Below, one piece after another: positions 8,238 to 18,848 of a DNA stretch of 64,000 bases. Each line of letters begins with the position of its first letter. The first letter of the stretch is position 1. The notes below the pieces were generated by a model, which did no database searches, was not told the DNA's origin, and worked only from the letters and a program-made list of their open reading frames with translations. Origin of the DNA: JBBATK01 sp040398805 (lineage in GTDB: Bacteria; Bacteroidota; Ignavibacteria; Kapaibacteriales; NICIL-2); the NCBI GenBank assembly GCA_040398805.1, contig JBBATK010000008.1, positions 51,922 through 115,921 of the forward strand, read 5' to 3'. The position numbers and the translations under genes are program-made.

Positions 8238-9200
8238 TCACCCGTTCACACGCAGGGGGTCGCCCATCTTGCCCAGGCGATAATCCATGTAACAGCGCCG
8301 GATCTGCTCTTCGTTGTTCATGACGAAGGGTCCGTACGCGAACACGGGTTCGTTGTGCGGACGTCCGCCGAGCATGAGGATTTCGGCGTGGTCGGCACTG
8401 AACAGATCTACCGCATCATCACCTCGTTCGAACAGCGCCACCTGGTTGGCTTTCACCATGCGCCTGCCTTCCGTTTCCACATTGCCGCGGATGACATACA
8501 CGAAGGCATTGTGCGTGGGGTCCACCGGAATGCTCACGCGGCATCCGGGCTTCATGCGCACATGGTAATAGAACACGGGGAAGAGGGTCTGCACGGTGGA
8601 CTTCACGCCGAACGCTTCGCCGAGGACGACGTTCGCTTCGTACGTGTCTGTAGACACATGGCCCATGGAATCCGGGTGGAAGAGTTCCGTGGACGGAGCC
8701 ACGAACTTGAATTCGGCGGGCATGTTCAGCCATATCTGGAAGCCGTGATAGATGCCGCCGTTCGCGCTCAGCATGGACCCTGTCTCCTCCATGTGGATGG
8801 CGCCTCGCCCGGAGGTGAACATCATGAAGTCGCCCTTGCTGATCTGGAAATCATAGTTCAAGCTATCGCGGTGATGTCCGCTCCCCTCCAGGAAATACGT
8901 CGTGGGGATGATGCCCGCATGCGGGTGCGCATCCACGCGCAGCGGCTGCTCATGGGGATTCACCTGTACCGGACCGAACTCGTCGAAGAACACGAAGGGC
9001 GAGACGTAGTCGTTGTGATCGCCCGCGAAGGCGCGCAACACCGGCAACGTGCCCACCATGCTGCGGTCGGCATTGAGCACGCGATGCACTTTCCTGGCGT
9101 GCGTGCCGCCTGCCAGGCCGGACTCCGCCTTGGCGAATTGGGGCATCACCACCTGCGCTCCGATGATCGCCGATCCCTTCATGAATTCTCTGCGTTCCAT
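8238..9200 (-). CDS. pirin family bicupin with twin-arginine leader
   Basis: A 320-residue pirin-like protein. The N-terminal cupin carries the metal motif VDAHPHAGI and a downstream GAIHMEETG, normally three His and one Glu around iron. The C-terminal cupin is present (HNAFVYVIRGNVETEG). The N terminus ERREFMKGSAIIGA has the R-R-x-F-M-K pattern of Tat signals followed by a short hydrophobic stretch, so periplasmic export is plausible although most pirins are cytoplasmic. ATG 9200 has a good ribosome site (aaggagacaccc). Pirins include quercetinases and redox-responsive co-regulators; the substrate is unknown. Confidence 0.88.
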   Translation of the reverse strand: MERREFMKGSAIIGAQVVMPQFAKAESGLAGGTHARKVHRVLNADRSMVGTLPVLRAFAGDHNDYVSPFVFFDEFGPVQVNPHEQPLRVDAHPHAGIIPTTYFLEGSGHHRDSLNYDFQISKGDFMMFTSGRGAIHMEETGSMLSANGGIYHGFQIWLNMPAEFKFVAPSTELFHPDSMGHVSTDTYEANVVLGEAFGVKSTVQTLFPVFYYHVRMKPGCRVSIPVDPTHNAFVYVIRGNVETEGRRMVKANQVALFERGDDAVDLFSADHAEILMLGGRPHNEPVFAYGPFVMNNEEQIRRCYMDYRLGKMGDPLRVNG

Positions 9201-9264
9201 GGGTGTCTCCTTCGTTGATATTCCGATGCCGACGCCGGCTGTGCTTGTCATTACGCGCACCACG

Positions 9265-9272
9265 CAAAAATA
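9265..9272 (-). promoter_or_regulatory. promoter-like box TATTTTTG before the pirin gene
   Basis: Located 65 nt upstream of the pirin ATG. A TTG lies about 17 nt further upstream on the same strand, a possible -33 element. Confidence 0.4.
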
Positions 9273-9317
9273 TTTTCCCCATCGCCCTGCAACCCGCTTC
9301 AGTTCTCCCCTCCCTGC

Positions 9318-9325
9318 TATTTTCG
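9318..9325 (+). promoter_or_regulatory. promoter-like box TATTTTCG before mraY
   Basis: Plus-strand TATTTTCG lies 131 nt upstream of the mraY ATG in the divergent pirin/mraY intergenic region. Confidence 0.35.
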
Positions 9326-9456
9326 CATCGGCTACGTTATGGGATTGCAGAACCGCCTCACGATCCCCTCGTGACGCGGTTCTTCAGTGTAGTCGCCTGA
9401 GCAGCATCGGGTTCCCGTTCCACCATATCCGCTTCAATCACATTCCGGGGAGCGCT

Positions 9457-10587
9457 ATGCTCTACTATCTCGCTCAGTGGCTTGAGAATAATTTCCAGCC
9501 GCCAGGAATGGGGGTGTTCCGTTATGTCACTTTGCGTTCAGCGGCAGCGGCGATAACGGCTCTGCTCATCTCCTTCATTGTCGGACCCTACATCATCCGT
9601 GTGCTTCGCCGCAAGCAGATGGGCGAACAGGAGAAGCGCGAACTGGCAGGCGTGGGAAATCACAACCTCAAGGCGGGAACGCCTACCATGGGCGGACTCA
9701 TCGTGCTGACGGCATTGCTTGTGCCCACGATCCTCTGGGCGAACATGGGCAATGCGTACGTCCTGCTCATCGTGCTGGTGACGGCATGGATGGGCATGGT
9801 GGGGTTTCTGGATGATTATTTGAAAGTGGTGAAGAAGTATCCCAAAGGGCTCATCGGACGGTACAAGATCGTCGGCCAGGTGACCATCGGTGCCATCCTC
9901 GGGTGCGCAGTGTATTTCTATCCCGATGCCTTCGGCGAAAGCATGAGCGCGGTGCGCACACTCACCACGGTTCCCTTCGCCAAGCACATCAACGTGGATT
10001 GGGGGGTTCTCTACATCCCCGTTGTCATCTTCGTTTTAACGGCGACGTCGAATGCGGTGAACCTCACGGACGGTTTGGACGGGTTGGCCATCGGTACGGT
10101 CGGCATCGCTGCCTTGACCATCGCTCTGATATCGTATTTCAGCGGCAATGCGGTATTCGCCAATTACCTGAACATAATGCACCTGCGCGGCGCGGATGAA
10201 CTCACGGTGTTCTGCGCAGCGCTCGTGGGCGCGGCCATGGGATTCTTGTGGTTCAATTCCTTCCCTGCGCAAGTGTTCATGGGCGATACGGGCTCGCTGG
10301 CGTTGGGTGGGGCCATTGGCGGGCTCTGCATCCTCATCAAAAAGGAATTCCTGCTACCCATCGTGGGCGGGATCTTCTTTGCAGAAACACTGTCGGTGAT
10401 CATCCAAGTGACGTATTTCAAATACACGAAGAAGAAGTACGGCGAGGGCCGGCGGATCTTCAAGATCGCGCCGCTTCACCACCACTTCGAAAAAAGCGGT
10501 TGGCATGAATCAAAAATCGTGACGCGGTTTTATATCATCGGCATCATGCTTGCCATCGTCACCATGGCCACGTTCAAGGTGCGGTAG
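9457..10587 (+). CDS. mraY: phospho-N-acetylmuramoyl-pentapeptide transferase
   Basis: A 376-residue integral membrane transferase that moves phospho-MurNAc-pentapeptide onto undecaprenyl phosphate to form lipid I. Diagnostic motifs are GTPTMGGL, FLDDYLK (the Asp pair), NAVNLTDGLDGLA, GDTGSLALGG, and the His-rich loop PLHHHFEKSGWHE unique to MraY. About ten hydrophobic segments are visible. The frame runs upstream into the pirin gene, but ATG 9457 starts the conserved N terminus (MLYYLAQWLENN). It is not flanked by other mur/fts genes, so it has left the usual dcw cluster. Confidence 0.95.
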   Translation: MLYYLAQWLENNFQPPGMGVFRYVTLRSAAAAITALLISFIVGPYIIRVLRRKQMGEQEKRELAGVGNHNLKAGTPTMGGLIVLTALLVPTILWANMGNAYVLLIVLVTAWMGMVGFLDDYLKVVKKYPKGLIGRYKIVGQVTIGAILGCAVYFYPDAFGESMSAVRTLTTVPFAKHINVDWGVLYIPVVIFVLTATSNAVNLTDGLDGLAIGTVGIAALTIALISYFSGNAVFANYLNIMHLRGADELTVFCAALVGAAMGFLWFNSFPAQVFMGDTGSLALGGAIGGLCILIKKEFLLPIVGGIFFAETLSVIIQVTYFKYTKKKYGEGRRIFKIAPLHHHFEKSGWHESKIVTRFYIIGIMLAIVTMATFKVR

Positions 10588-10664
10588 TGACGGGCGGGGC
10601 TGGTGCAGGGCCGGCGGATGTGGAGTATCGCATGAACCGGGAGAAACGAACAAGGAGGTCGATG

Positions 10665-11048
10665 ATGGTGCAACGGATGGTACAACGGATGGTCCGACGA
10701 TGTGCGGTGGCTTTTTCGCTGGTGGCGCTTTGCTGCGGGTGGATGTCGTGCGCGGGCACGAAGGTCATACCGCCCGACGCGTTCGTGATCACGGGGAAGA
10801 TGAATCCCGTGAGCGGGTCCAAGGCATTGAAGACGGACGCATGCTGGGTGATGGAAAGCGGCAAGGACTTGCGCACCCTGAAGTATTACCAGATCATCGG
10901 TCCTCAAGAGCTGATGGAACAGTTGAAGGAAGACGACATGCAGGCCACGGTGCGGGTGGTACCGAAGCCGGGAGTGACGACGGACTGCAATGTCGGCACG
11001 GTCGTCGAGGTCATCGAGATCGTAGAGGCGAGATCGAAGAAGAACTGA
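10665..11048 (+). CDS. small lipoprotein of unknown function
   Basis: A 127-residue exported protein I do not recognise. A hydrophobic leader ends in GWMSC, a plausible lipobox, so Cys near residue 29 would be lipidated. The mature part (about 100 residues) has no named domain and only one further Cys. A strong Shine-Dalgarno AAGGAGGT at 10652-10659 decides the start: ATG 10665 gives 6 nt spacing from GGAGG, with ATG 10662 as the alternative. The leader begins MVQRMVQRMVRR, encoded by an imperfect 12-bp tandem repeat. It may be co-transcribed with mraY, 77 nt upstream. Confidence 0.65.
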   Translation: MVQRMVQRMVRRCAVAFSLVALCCGWMSCAGTKVIPPDAFVITGKMNPVSGSKALKTDACWVMESGKDLRTLKYYQIIGPQELMEQLKEDDMQATVRVVPKPGVTTDCNVGTVVEVIEIVEARSKKN

Positions 11049-11344
11049 AACGCATGGTCGTGACCGATCGCGGGGGTTTACGAACCTTCGACAGAGGTGC
11101 TCGAGAGTGAGGATGACAGTTTAGAGAAACCCGTCGGCAGTCGATAAACAAAAGGATAGTTTGGCGGTGGAATCACCGCGGTGGAGCATGTCCGGAGCTT
11201 GCAATAAGAGTCCCCGTACGTGCGTCGCTACCCTAGAACCTAACGTGCTTTCGGTCCTGCCCCCCTATCGCGGGACGGCCGCCGGCACCATCACCACGCG
11301 CAGACCGGTTCAGCCGGTTTCGCTCTCAGGAAAGGTATACAGCC
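11049..11344 (+). other. 296-nt intergenic region before clpC
   Basis: I see no gene here. It holds a possible promoter box (TAGTTTG at 11157-11163) and a small inverted repeat (CGGTG/CACCG near 11165). The clpC ribosome site AGGAAAGG is at the right end. No CtsR-like or CIRCE-like operator was recognised. Confidence 0.5.
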
Positions 11345-13870
<2,526 letters not shown>

Positions 13871-13918
13871 GGTGGGTGCGGCGAGAGCCGTCGCCGTCGT
13901 CATAACGATAGATACTCA

Positions 13919-13946
13919 ACAGGGAGAGCCACTAGGCTCTCCCTGT
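13919..13946. terminator. 12-bp perfect hairpin between convergent clpC and PD40 lipoprotein genes
   Basis: ACAGGGAGAGCC, loop ACTA, GGCTCTCCCTGT. The stem is perfect but neither side has a T run. It probably ends clpC transcription (49 nt after the stop) and may also end the opposing gene. Confidence 0.6.
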
Positions 13947-13991
13947 GTCGTTCAGGGTAGGGGAGCGGAGGATACGCCGCGGAAAGGTGGG

Positions 13992-15719
13992 TCAGCGGAT
14001 CACGATATCGATCTTCCGGGCCTGTAGGGCGGCGTTACGGTCCCCGCGCGCACCCGCCGTCACCGTCCACCGGATGTCATCCGCATGGAGATACGCCGGC
14101 AGTGCCGTGCGGAGGCGGTCCTCGAGTGTGCGCTTCATGTAGAGTGCGCGCAGGAGCGCAAGGGTCTTGTCGTCGAGGAGTGCACCGCGCGATACGCTGA
14201 CGCCGGTGACGTCGTCGGTGATGGACGATTCGTCGTACTGTTCGGCATCGGTGCGGACCGCATCGTCGGGAAAGCCGGTGACCGTGATGTCGATCGACCG
14301 TTTCGTCCCGCATCCTCGATGATACCATTCCATCGTCCGAACAATGCCCGAACAGATGGAGGCGACGGCGGAGTCGATGCTCCGGGCGTCGTCGTCGGCT
14401 GATGCAGGAAGCGAGCGGAAGCGCAGCGGCACGGCGTCCGAACCGGTCAGGTTCATTTCGTTCTGAAGTCGTAAAGTGGTCAGCGCCGCCGAAGTGAGCG
14501 GACGGTATGCACCGGGCGTGAAGAAGCTTCTTTCGAGCGTGATGAGGTCGGGTGCCGGTACTTCGGGGAGCGACATCGAACTCCGTATCACCACGGCCGC
14601 CGTTTCGTTGCACGGCGCAGTGAACCGTTGTTCCATGGCCTCGTTCGAACATTCGTTGACATAGCGGATCATGTACGAACGTCGCGGAAGGATTTTGATT
14701 TCAAAGCTCCCGTCTTCACGGACCATCGACTGCTGCAGTCGACCTGTGCTATCCAACACCGTGACGATGCCCGAACGACGGACGATGGTCTTCGATGCGG
14801 CGACCTCTCCACGCAACAGCACGGGTCCGCACAGTAACATCCCGTGCAGATCGTATCCACCGCAGCCCCCGGGCCGCGTGGACGCGAAGAAGATGGAGTC
14901 GCCCCATATCACCGGCGAGATGTCGTCGTTCCGGGAATTGATGGGAGCAGGTAAACGTTCACTGCGACCCCATGGCGCGCTCTCGGTCGGGGTGGTGCGC
15001 ATGAGCTCATATCCGGCGTCTGGCCATCGATCCGTTGCGTACAGAAGATTGTCCGCCGCGTCGAACGACGGAGTGAATTCGTTCGCAGGCCCGTTGACGT
15101 CGGCTCCGGCGTTTCGTGGCCGACTCCAACTGTCGCCGTCGCGCGTGGAAATCCAGATGTCCATTCCGCCCATGCCGCCCGGTCGGTCCGATGCGAATGC
15201 CAGCATGGTTCCGTCCCGCGAGAAGAAGGGTTGCGCCTCCCACGAGGGCGACGAGCACGCGGTAAGGATCTCGGGTTCGGACCAAACGCCCGCACGCATG
15301 GTGCTGATGCCAAGGTCCGTCTGCACGGACTTTCCCCGTCCTCGGGTCATGGTGAACACCGCCACCATCACGGAATCGCTTTCCTTGAAGATCGTCGGTC
15401 CCGCCCCGCCCCATGCCTCGGGAGCGAGCACCCTTGTACGCGTAGCTGCAGAAAAGTTACCGTCATCGAGCCGTGAGCACTCGAACACGTAATCGACAAC
15501 GGACGGAGGAACGGCGGTGGCTTGCAAGTCGGTGAGCGACCGCTTGGTCGTGAACAGCATCTTGCCACCGAAGAATCGCGGAGCGATATCGTCCGACGAC
15601 GAGTTCACGAACGACCCGCAATTGCCCGGTGAGCGGTCGGCGGAGCACTCCTGCGGCGTCCGACACGACGCGCAACAGAGCACGAGAAACAAAAACCACG
15701 TGAGGGCGAGGTGCTTCAT
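13992..15719 (-). CDS. PD40 beta-propeller lipoprotein with degenerate OmpA-like tail
   Basis: A 575-residue predicted lipoprotein. The leader MKHLALTWFLFLVLCC ends in a lipobox CASC. Residues about 40-330 contain WD40-like PD40 repeats, shown by FASDRPGGMGGMDIWIS and FFASTRPGGCGGYDLHG. A short carboxypeptidase-regulatory-like segment follows (VLDSTGRLQQSMVREDGSF). The last 130 residues (SIDITVTGFPDDA through DRNAALQARKIDIVI) resemble an eroded OmpA peptidoglycan-binding domain. This order recalls T9SS accessory PorE/SprE-type proteins, but the TPR part is absent. ATG 15719 was chosen for the lipoprotein leader; the frame is open further upstream. Confidence 0.7.
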   Translation of the reverse strand: MKHLALTWFLFLVLCCASCRTPQECSADRSPGNCGSFVNSSSDDIAPRFFGGKMLFTTKRSLTDLQATAVPPSVVDYVFECSRLDDGNFSAATRTRVLAPEAWGGAGPTIFKESDSVMVAVFTMTRGRGKSVQTDLGISTMRAGVWSEPEILTACSSPSWEAQPFFSRDGTMLAFASDRPGGMGGMDIWISTRDGDSWSRPRNAGADVNGPANEFTPSFDAADNLLYATDRWPDAGYELMRTTPTESAPWGRSERLPAPINSRNDDISPVIWGDSIFFASTRPGGCGGYDLHGMLLCGPVLLRGEVAASKTIVRRSGIVTVLDSTGRLQQSMVREDGSFEIKILPRRSYMIRYVNECSNEAMEQRFTAPCNETAAVVIRSSMSLPEVPAPDLITLERSFFTPGAYRPLTSAALTTLRLQNEMNLTGSDAVPLRFRSLPASADDDARSIDSAVASICSGIVRTMEWYHRGCGTKRSIDITVTGFPDDAVRTDAEQYDESSITDDVTGVSVSRGALLDDKTLALLRALYMKRTLEDRLRTALPAYLHADDIRWTVTAGARGDRNAALQARKIDIVIR

Positions 15720-15777
15720 CCGAGAAGTTCCATGTGATGCATCAAAGCTGCAAACGCAGGCGAAGGAATTCAACGAC

Positions 15778-15785
15778 GCAATATA
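15778..15785 (-). promoter_or_regulatory. promoter-like box TATATTGC before the PD40 lipoprotein
   Basis: Located 59 nt upstream of the ATG at 15719. It shares the exact octamer TATATTGC with the boxes before the genes starting at 23863, 28196, 32083 and 35427. Confidence 0.45.
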
Positions 15786-15954
15786 CGCCCACACGAGAAA
15801 GCGCGGTCCGCACACACAGCCGCAGTGTGCAGGGTTTGTGACAGTGAGGAAAATCTGACAGATGAGAGGCGGAATCGACGCAGACAGCGGGGGGTGAGGC
15901 GACGTGGTGTGGAAATGTGAGGTCATAAGCACCGGACCCCCTATAAATGAGATA

Positions 15955-15982
15955 CCCCTTGGCGTCACCACTCGCCAAGGGG
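15955..15982. terminator. 10-bp perfect hairpin downstream of lspA
   Basis: CCCCTTGGCG, loop TCACCACT, CGCCAAGGGG. It lies about 155 nt past the lspA stop (minus strand) in a 418-nt gene-free stretch (15720-16137). No T run follows, so it may be a factor-assisted terminator or an RNA structure. The same stretch has an A/T-rich part (16070-16115) with an imperfect TTTCAAC/GTTGAAA repeat and nothing else recognisable. Confidence 0.45.
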
Positions 15983-16137
15983 CACTCCCCTTCTCACCTT
16001 TCACCACCACAACGAAAGACGGCGTCTAAACGACTGCCGTGCTGCGAAATTAAACGGCCAATCAGTCTAGGCAAACATTTTTTTCAACAACGGAAAAAAA
16101 AGTTGAAACAAATTTGAAATGGCCCAAAATCTCGAAA

Positions 16138-16839
16138 TCAGGCGGGTTTTTCGTCGCCCGCCGCATCCGTTTTCTCCGAAACATCCATTCCATCCTGTTC
16201 ATTTTCCACGAGCGGCTCGTTCGCGTCTGCTGTGTGGATGTTCGCTGCTTGCGCATGTCCGGGCGAGAGCTCCCGAGGACCCGTGTGCGAGGGGATCTTA
16301 TAGTTGAAAAGAAGCAGGAGAACGATACCGCAGCTCACGCATGCATCGGCGATATTGAAGATGTACCAGCGGGTGATTTCGCGGTCGAACAGGGTGAAGT
16401 CCGGACAATCCACATCGATGAAGTCCACCACCTTGCCATAGAACAACGGCGCTTCGTTGTAGATCACTCCATAGAACACGCGGTCGATGAGGTTGCCCGT
16501 GGCCCCGGCCAGAAGCAGCATCACGCCGAGCTGTATGACCTTCGGGCCTGTGCGGATCTTGGAGAGGTACCATGCCAGCGCCATGGCAGCGACTATGGAG
16601 AACAAGCTGAGGAAGATCTTGCCATCGCCGAAGGTGATACCGAACGCCATCCCCGGGTTCTCCACGTAGGTCCACCGCAGGAACTCGCCCAGCACCGGCT
16701 CCGATGCATGCAACGGCATGCCCTCGTGCACCCAACCGCCGATGGTGAACCCTTTCACCCATGCTTTCGTGACCTGGTCAGCGAGTATCAAGGCGAGTGC
16801 GACGAGGAAGAGCTTCTGTTCTTTGAGTTTCTGTATCAT
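16138..16839 (-). CDS. lspA: lipoprotein signal peptidase (signal peptidase II)
   Basis: A 233-residue aspartic membrane protease that cleaves prolipoproteins before the lipidated Cys. The four-helix core spans about residues 10-180, with NPGMAFGI, the catalytic Asp in GATGNLIDRV and the second in FNIADACVS, as in known LspA. A hydrophilic, acidic C-terminal tail of about 45 residues (residues 187-233) is longer than usual. ATG 16839 (MIQKLKEQK) is preferred over the in-frame start 24 nt upstream because it leads directly into the first helix. It probably serves the many lipoproteins of this genome. Confidence 0.93.
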   Translation of the reverse strand: MIQKLKEQKLFLVALALILADQVTKAWVKGFTIGGWVHEGMPLHASEPVLGEFLRWTYVENPGMAFGITFGDGKIFLSLFSIVAAMALAWYLSKIRTGPKVIQLGVMLLLAGATGNLIDRVFYGVIYNEAPLFYGKVVDFIDVDCPDFTLFDREITRWYIFNIADACVSCGIVLLLLFNYKIPSHTGPRELSPGHAQAANIHTADANEPLVENEQDGMDVSEKTDAAGDEKPA

Positions 16840-16860
16840 GGGGATGAAAAAGTGTACGCA

Positions 16861-16868
16861 CAAAAATA
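16861..16868 (-). promoter_or_regulatory. promoter-like box TATTTTTG before lspA
   Basis: Located 22 nt upstream of ATG 16839. If used, transcription would start close to or downstream of the alternative start at 16863, favouring the shorter protein. Confidence 0.4.
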
Positions 16869-16969
16869 CATGGTGCTGCAGGCCACGCTCGAGAGAAAAG
16901 ACGCCGTTCCGACGGCCTTCCTGCGAGGGACGGGGTTCGCGGTTGACTGCCTTCCTTGCCTACCCCTTG

Positions 16970-18643
16970 TCAGGATACCGATCGGGCTTTGCGTACGCGA
17001 AGCGCGTGCGTGAACGCAAGGAAGTCGTCGAGCTCCATGGTGTTGACGACGTCCTGCGCGCGAAGCATGCCTTTCCTTGCCATGCCGATGCCGTACTCCA
17101 CTTCCCTCAGCGTCTCCTTCTGATGCGAGTCCGGATTGATGGCGATACGGATGCCTTTCTGCACGGCCTTCCGGTGCCATCGCCAGTCCAGGTCCAGACG
17201 ATACGGATTGGCATTGAGTTCGATGACGGTACCTGTGGCGGCGGCCGCGTCCAGGATGCGTTCCATGTCCACGGCATAGCCGTCTCGCGCCAGGAGCAGA
17301 CGTCCCGTGGGATGGCCGAGTATGGTGGTGAACGGATTGTGTATCGCGCGGACGATGCGCTCTGTCTGCTTGTCTTTGTCGAGTCGGAAGGAGGAGTGCA
17401 CGGAGGCGACGACGACATCGAAGAGCTCCAGGATCCCGTCGTCGTAATCCAGCGATCCGTCCGGCAGGATGTCGCTCTCGATGCCCTTGAGGATGCGTAT
17501 GCCCAATCCCTCCCGATTCAATGCGTCGATCTCCTTATGCTGCGCCTTCACCCGTTCCACACTCAGTCCTTGCGCATACACCGCCGTCTTCGAGTGATCG
17601 CAGATGGCGATGTGGGTGTAGCCCATCTCCTTGCTCCGCAAAGCCATGTCGCGCACGGTGTCGGCTCCGTCGCTCCACTCCGTGTGGATATGAAGCATGC
17701 CACGCATGTCGGTTGCCTGTATCAGTTCCGGGACGACGTTACGTCGCGCCAGCTCGAGTGTCTCTGCGCGTTCCCGGACTTCCACGGGTAGGTAGGCAAG
17801 AGCGTTGCGGGAGAATATCTCCTGCTCGCTTGTTACGTCCTCGAGAGCATACTGCGCATCGAATGCCGACAGGAACTCGTCGCCGGCGCTTTCGCGAAAG
17901 AGGGTACGAACGAAGGAATGTTCGGCGGCGTGAACGGCACGGACACTAACGCCGTCGCGTTGGAACACGACGTCGTTCCCGTGACTCTTCCCCTTGCAGT
18001 GCGTGGCAACGACGTCCGGAGAGCAACCGCACCAGACGACGACGATCTCGTCTACCACTTCGCAATGACGTCGCACCTGCCCCGCCGCCTCTGCCCGTGC
18101 GGCTCCGCAGGCCAGAAGCTCGGTGCAGACCGCAGCCGCTATCTCCTGTGCGAGCGGTAGTCTGCATTTGCCTTGCGCAGCACTCCATGTTTCGATGGCA
18201 GCAAGGATGGACGCCTGCGTCTTCTCGCCGAACCCCTTGAGCTCCACGAGTCTGTTCTCCTTGCACGCATACTCGAGCTCGCCGATGCTTGCTATGCCCA
18301 AGTGTTCGTACAACGCTTTGGCTTTCTTGCCGCCCACGCCGCGCAGGGAGGTGAGCGATACCACACCGGGCGGAACCAGCGTCCGCAACTCCTCCACCTC
18401 CGCCAGCGTTCCCGTTGCGTGGTATTCCTCGATGAGTTCCGATAGACCTTTTCCTATGCCTTTGGTGGCATGCAGCGTACCGTCCTGCAGCAGAGCCGAG
18501 AGCTCGCCGTGGAGTCCGTCCAACACCCGGGCACCGTTCTGCACGGCGCGGATGCGGAAAGGGTTACCGTCGCTCAGCTCCAGCAAGAGTGCCAACTCTT
18601 CCAGGAGGGAGACGCATTCCGTGCGGGTTCGAGGTGTGTTCAT
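16970..18643 (-). CDS. polX: PolX-type protein: HhH and degenerate polymerase domain fused to PHP nuclease domain
   Basis: A 557-residue member of the bacterial DNA polymerase X family. The N-terminal 8-kDa-like part has helix-hairpin-helix motifs KGIGKGLSEL (61-70), LRGVGGKKAKAL (100-111) and LKGFGEKTQ (135-143). The nucleotidyltransferase palm is eroded: the canonical AGSxRR plus DID reads AGQVRR (187-192) plus VVDEIV, so the metal-binding Asp pair is not preserved. The C-terminal PHP domain is intact, with HIHTEWSDG (318-326), CDHS, GIESDI, HPTGR and NPDSHQ. It probably acts as a repair-linked exonuclease or phosphoesterase rather than a polymerase. ATG 18643 was chosen; the upstream frame has no homology. 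Confidence 0.85.
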   Translation of the reverse strand: MNTPRTRTECVSLLEELALLLELSDGNPFRIRAVQNGARVLDGLHGELSALLQDGTLHATKGIGKGLSELIEEYHATGTLAEVEELRTLVPPGVVSLTSLRGVGGKKAKALYEHLGIASIGELEYACKENRLVELKGFGEKTQASILAAIETWSAAQGKCRLPLAQEIAAAVCTELLACGAARAEAAGQVRRHCEVVDEIVVVWCGCSPDVVATHCKGKSHGNDVVFQRDGVSVRAVHAAEHSFVRTLFRESAGDEFLSAFDAQYALEDVTSEQEIFSRNALAYLPVEVRERAETLELARRNVVPELIQATDMRGMLHIHTEWSDGADTVRDMALRSKEMGYTHIAICDHSKTAVYAQGLSVERVKAQHKEIDALNREGLGIRILKGIESDILPDGSLDYDDGILELFDVVVASVHSSFRLDKDKQTERIVRAIHNPFTTILGHPTGRLLLARDGYAVDMERILDAAAATGTVIELNANPYRLDLDWRWHRKAVQKGIRIAINPDSHQKETLREVEYGIGMARKGMLRAQDVVNTMELDDFLAFTHALRVRKARSVS

Positions 18644-18669
18644 GACCGTGTGGTTGGTGATGGGACTGG

Positions 18670-18677
18670 TGAAGATA
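18670..18677 (-). promoter_or_regulatory. promoter-like box TATCTTCA before polX
   Basis: Located 27 nt upstream of the polX ATG. Confidence 0.35.
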
Positions 18678-18758
18678 CACGACGAGGAGTAAACCCGAGG
18701 TGTGATCGCACGGCCGGCCGGAGCATCGTCCTCTGCTGGCCGACGAGGCGATTGTGAG

Positions 18759-18766
18759 TATTTTCC
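18759..18766 (+). promoter_or_regulatory. promoter-like box TATTTTCC before prsW
   Basis: Located 83 nt upstream of the prsW ATG and divergent from the polX box. Confidence 0.3.
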
Positions 18767-18848
18767 CCGCTTCCCTTGCGCGCGAACAAACGGCCCATGC
18801 GGACCACGCTGGCATCGCGCCGGGAATTCACGAAGGTGTTCTCGACGA

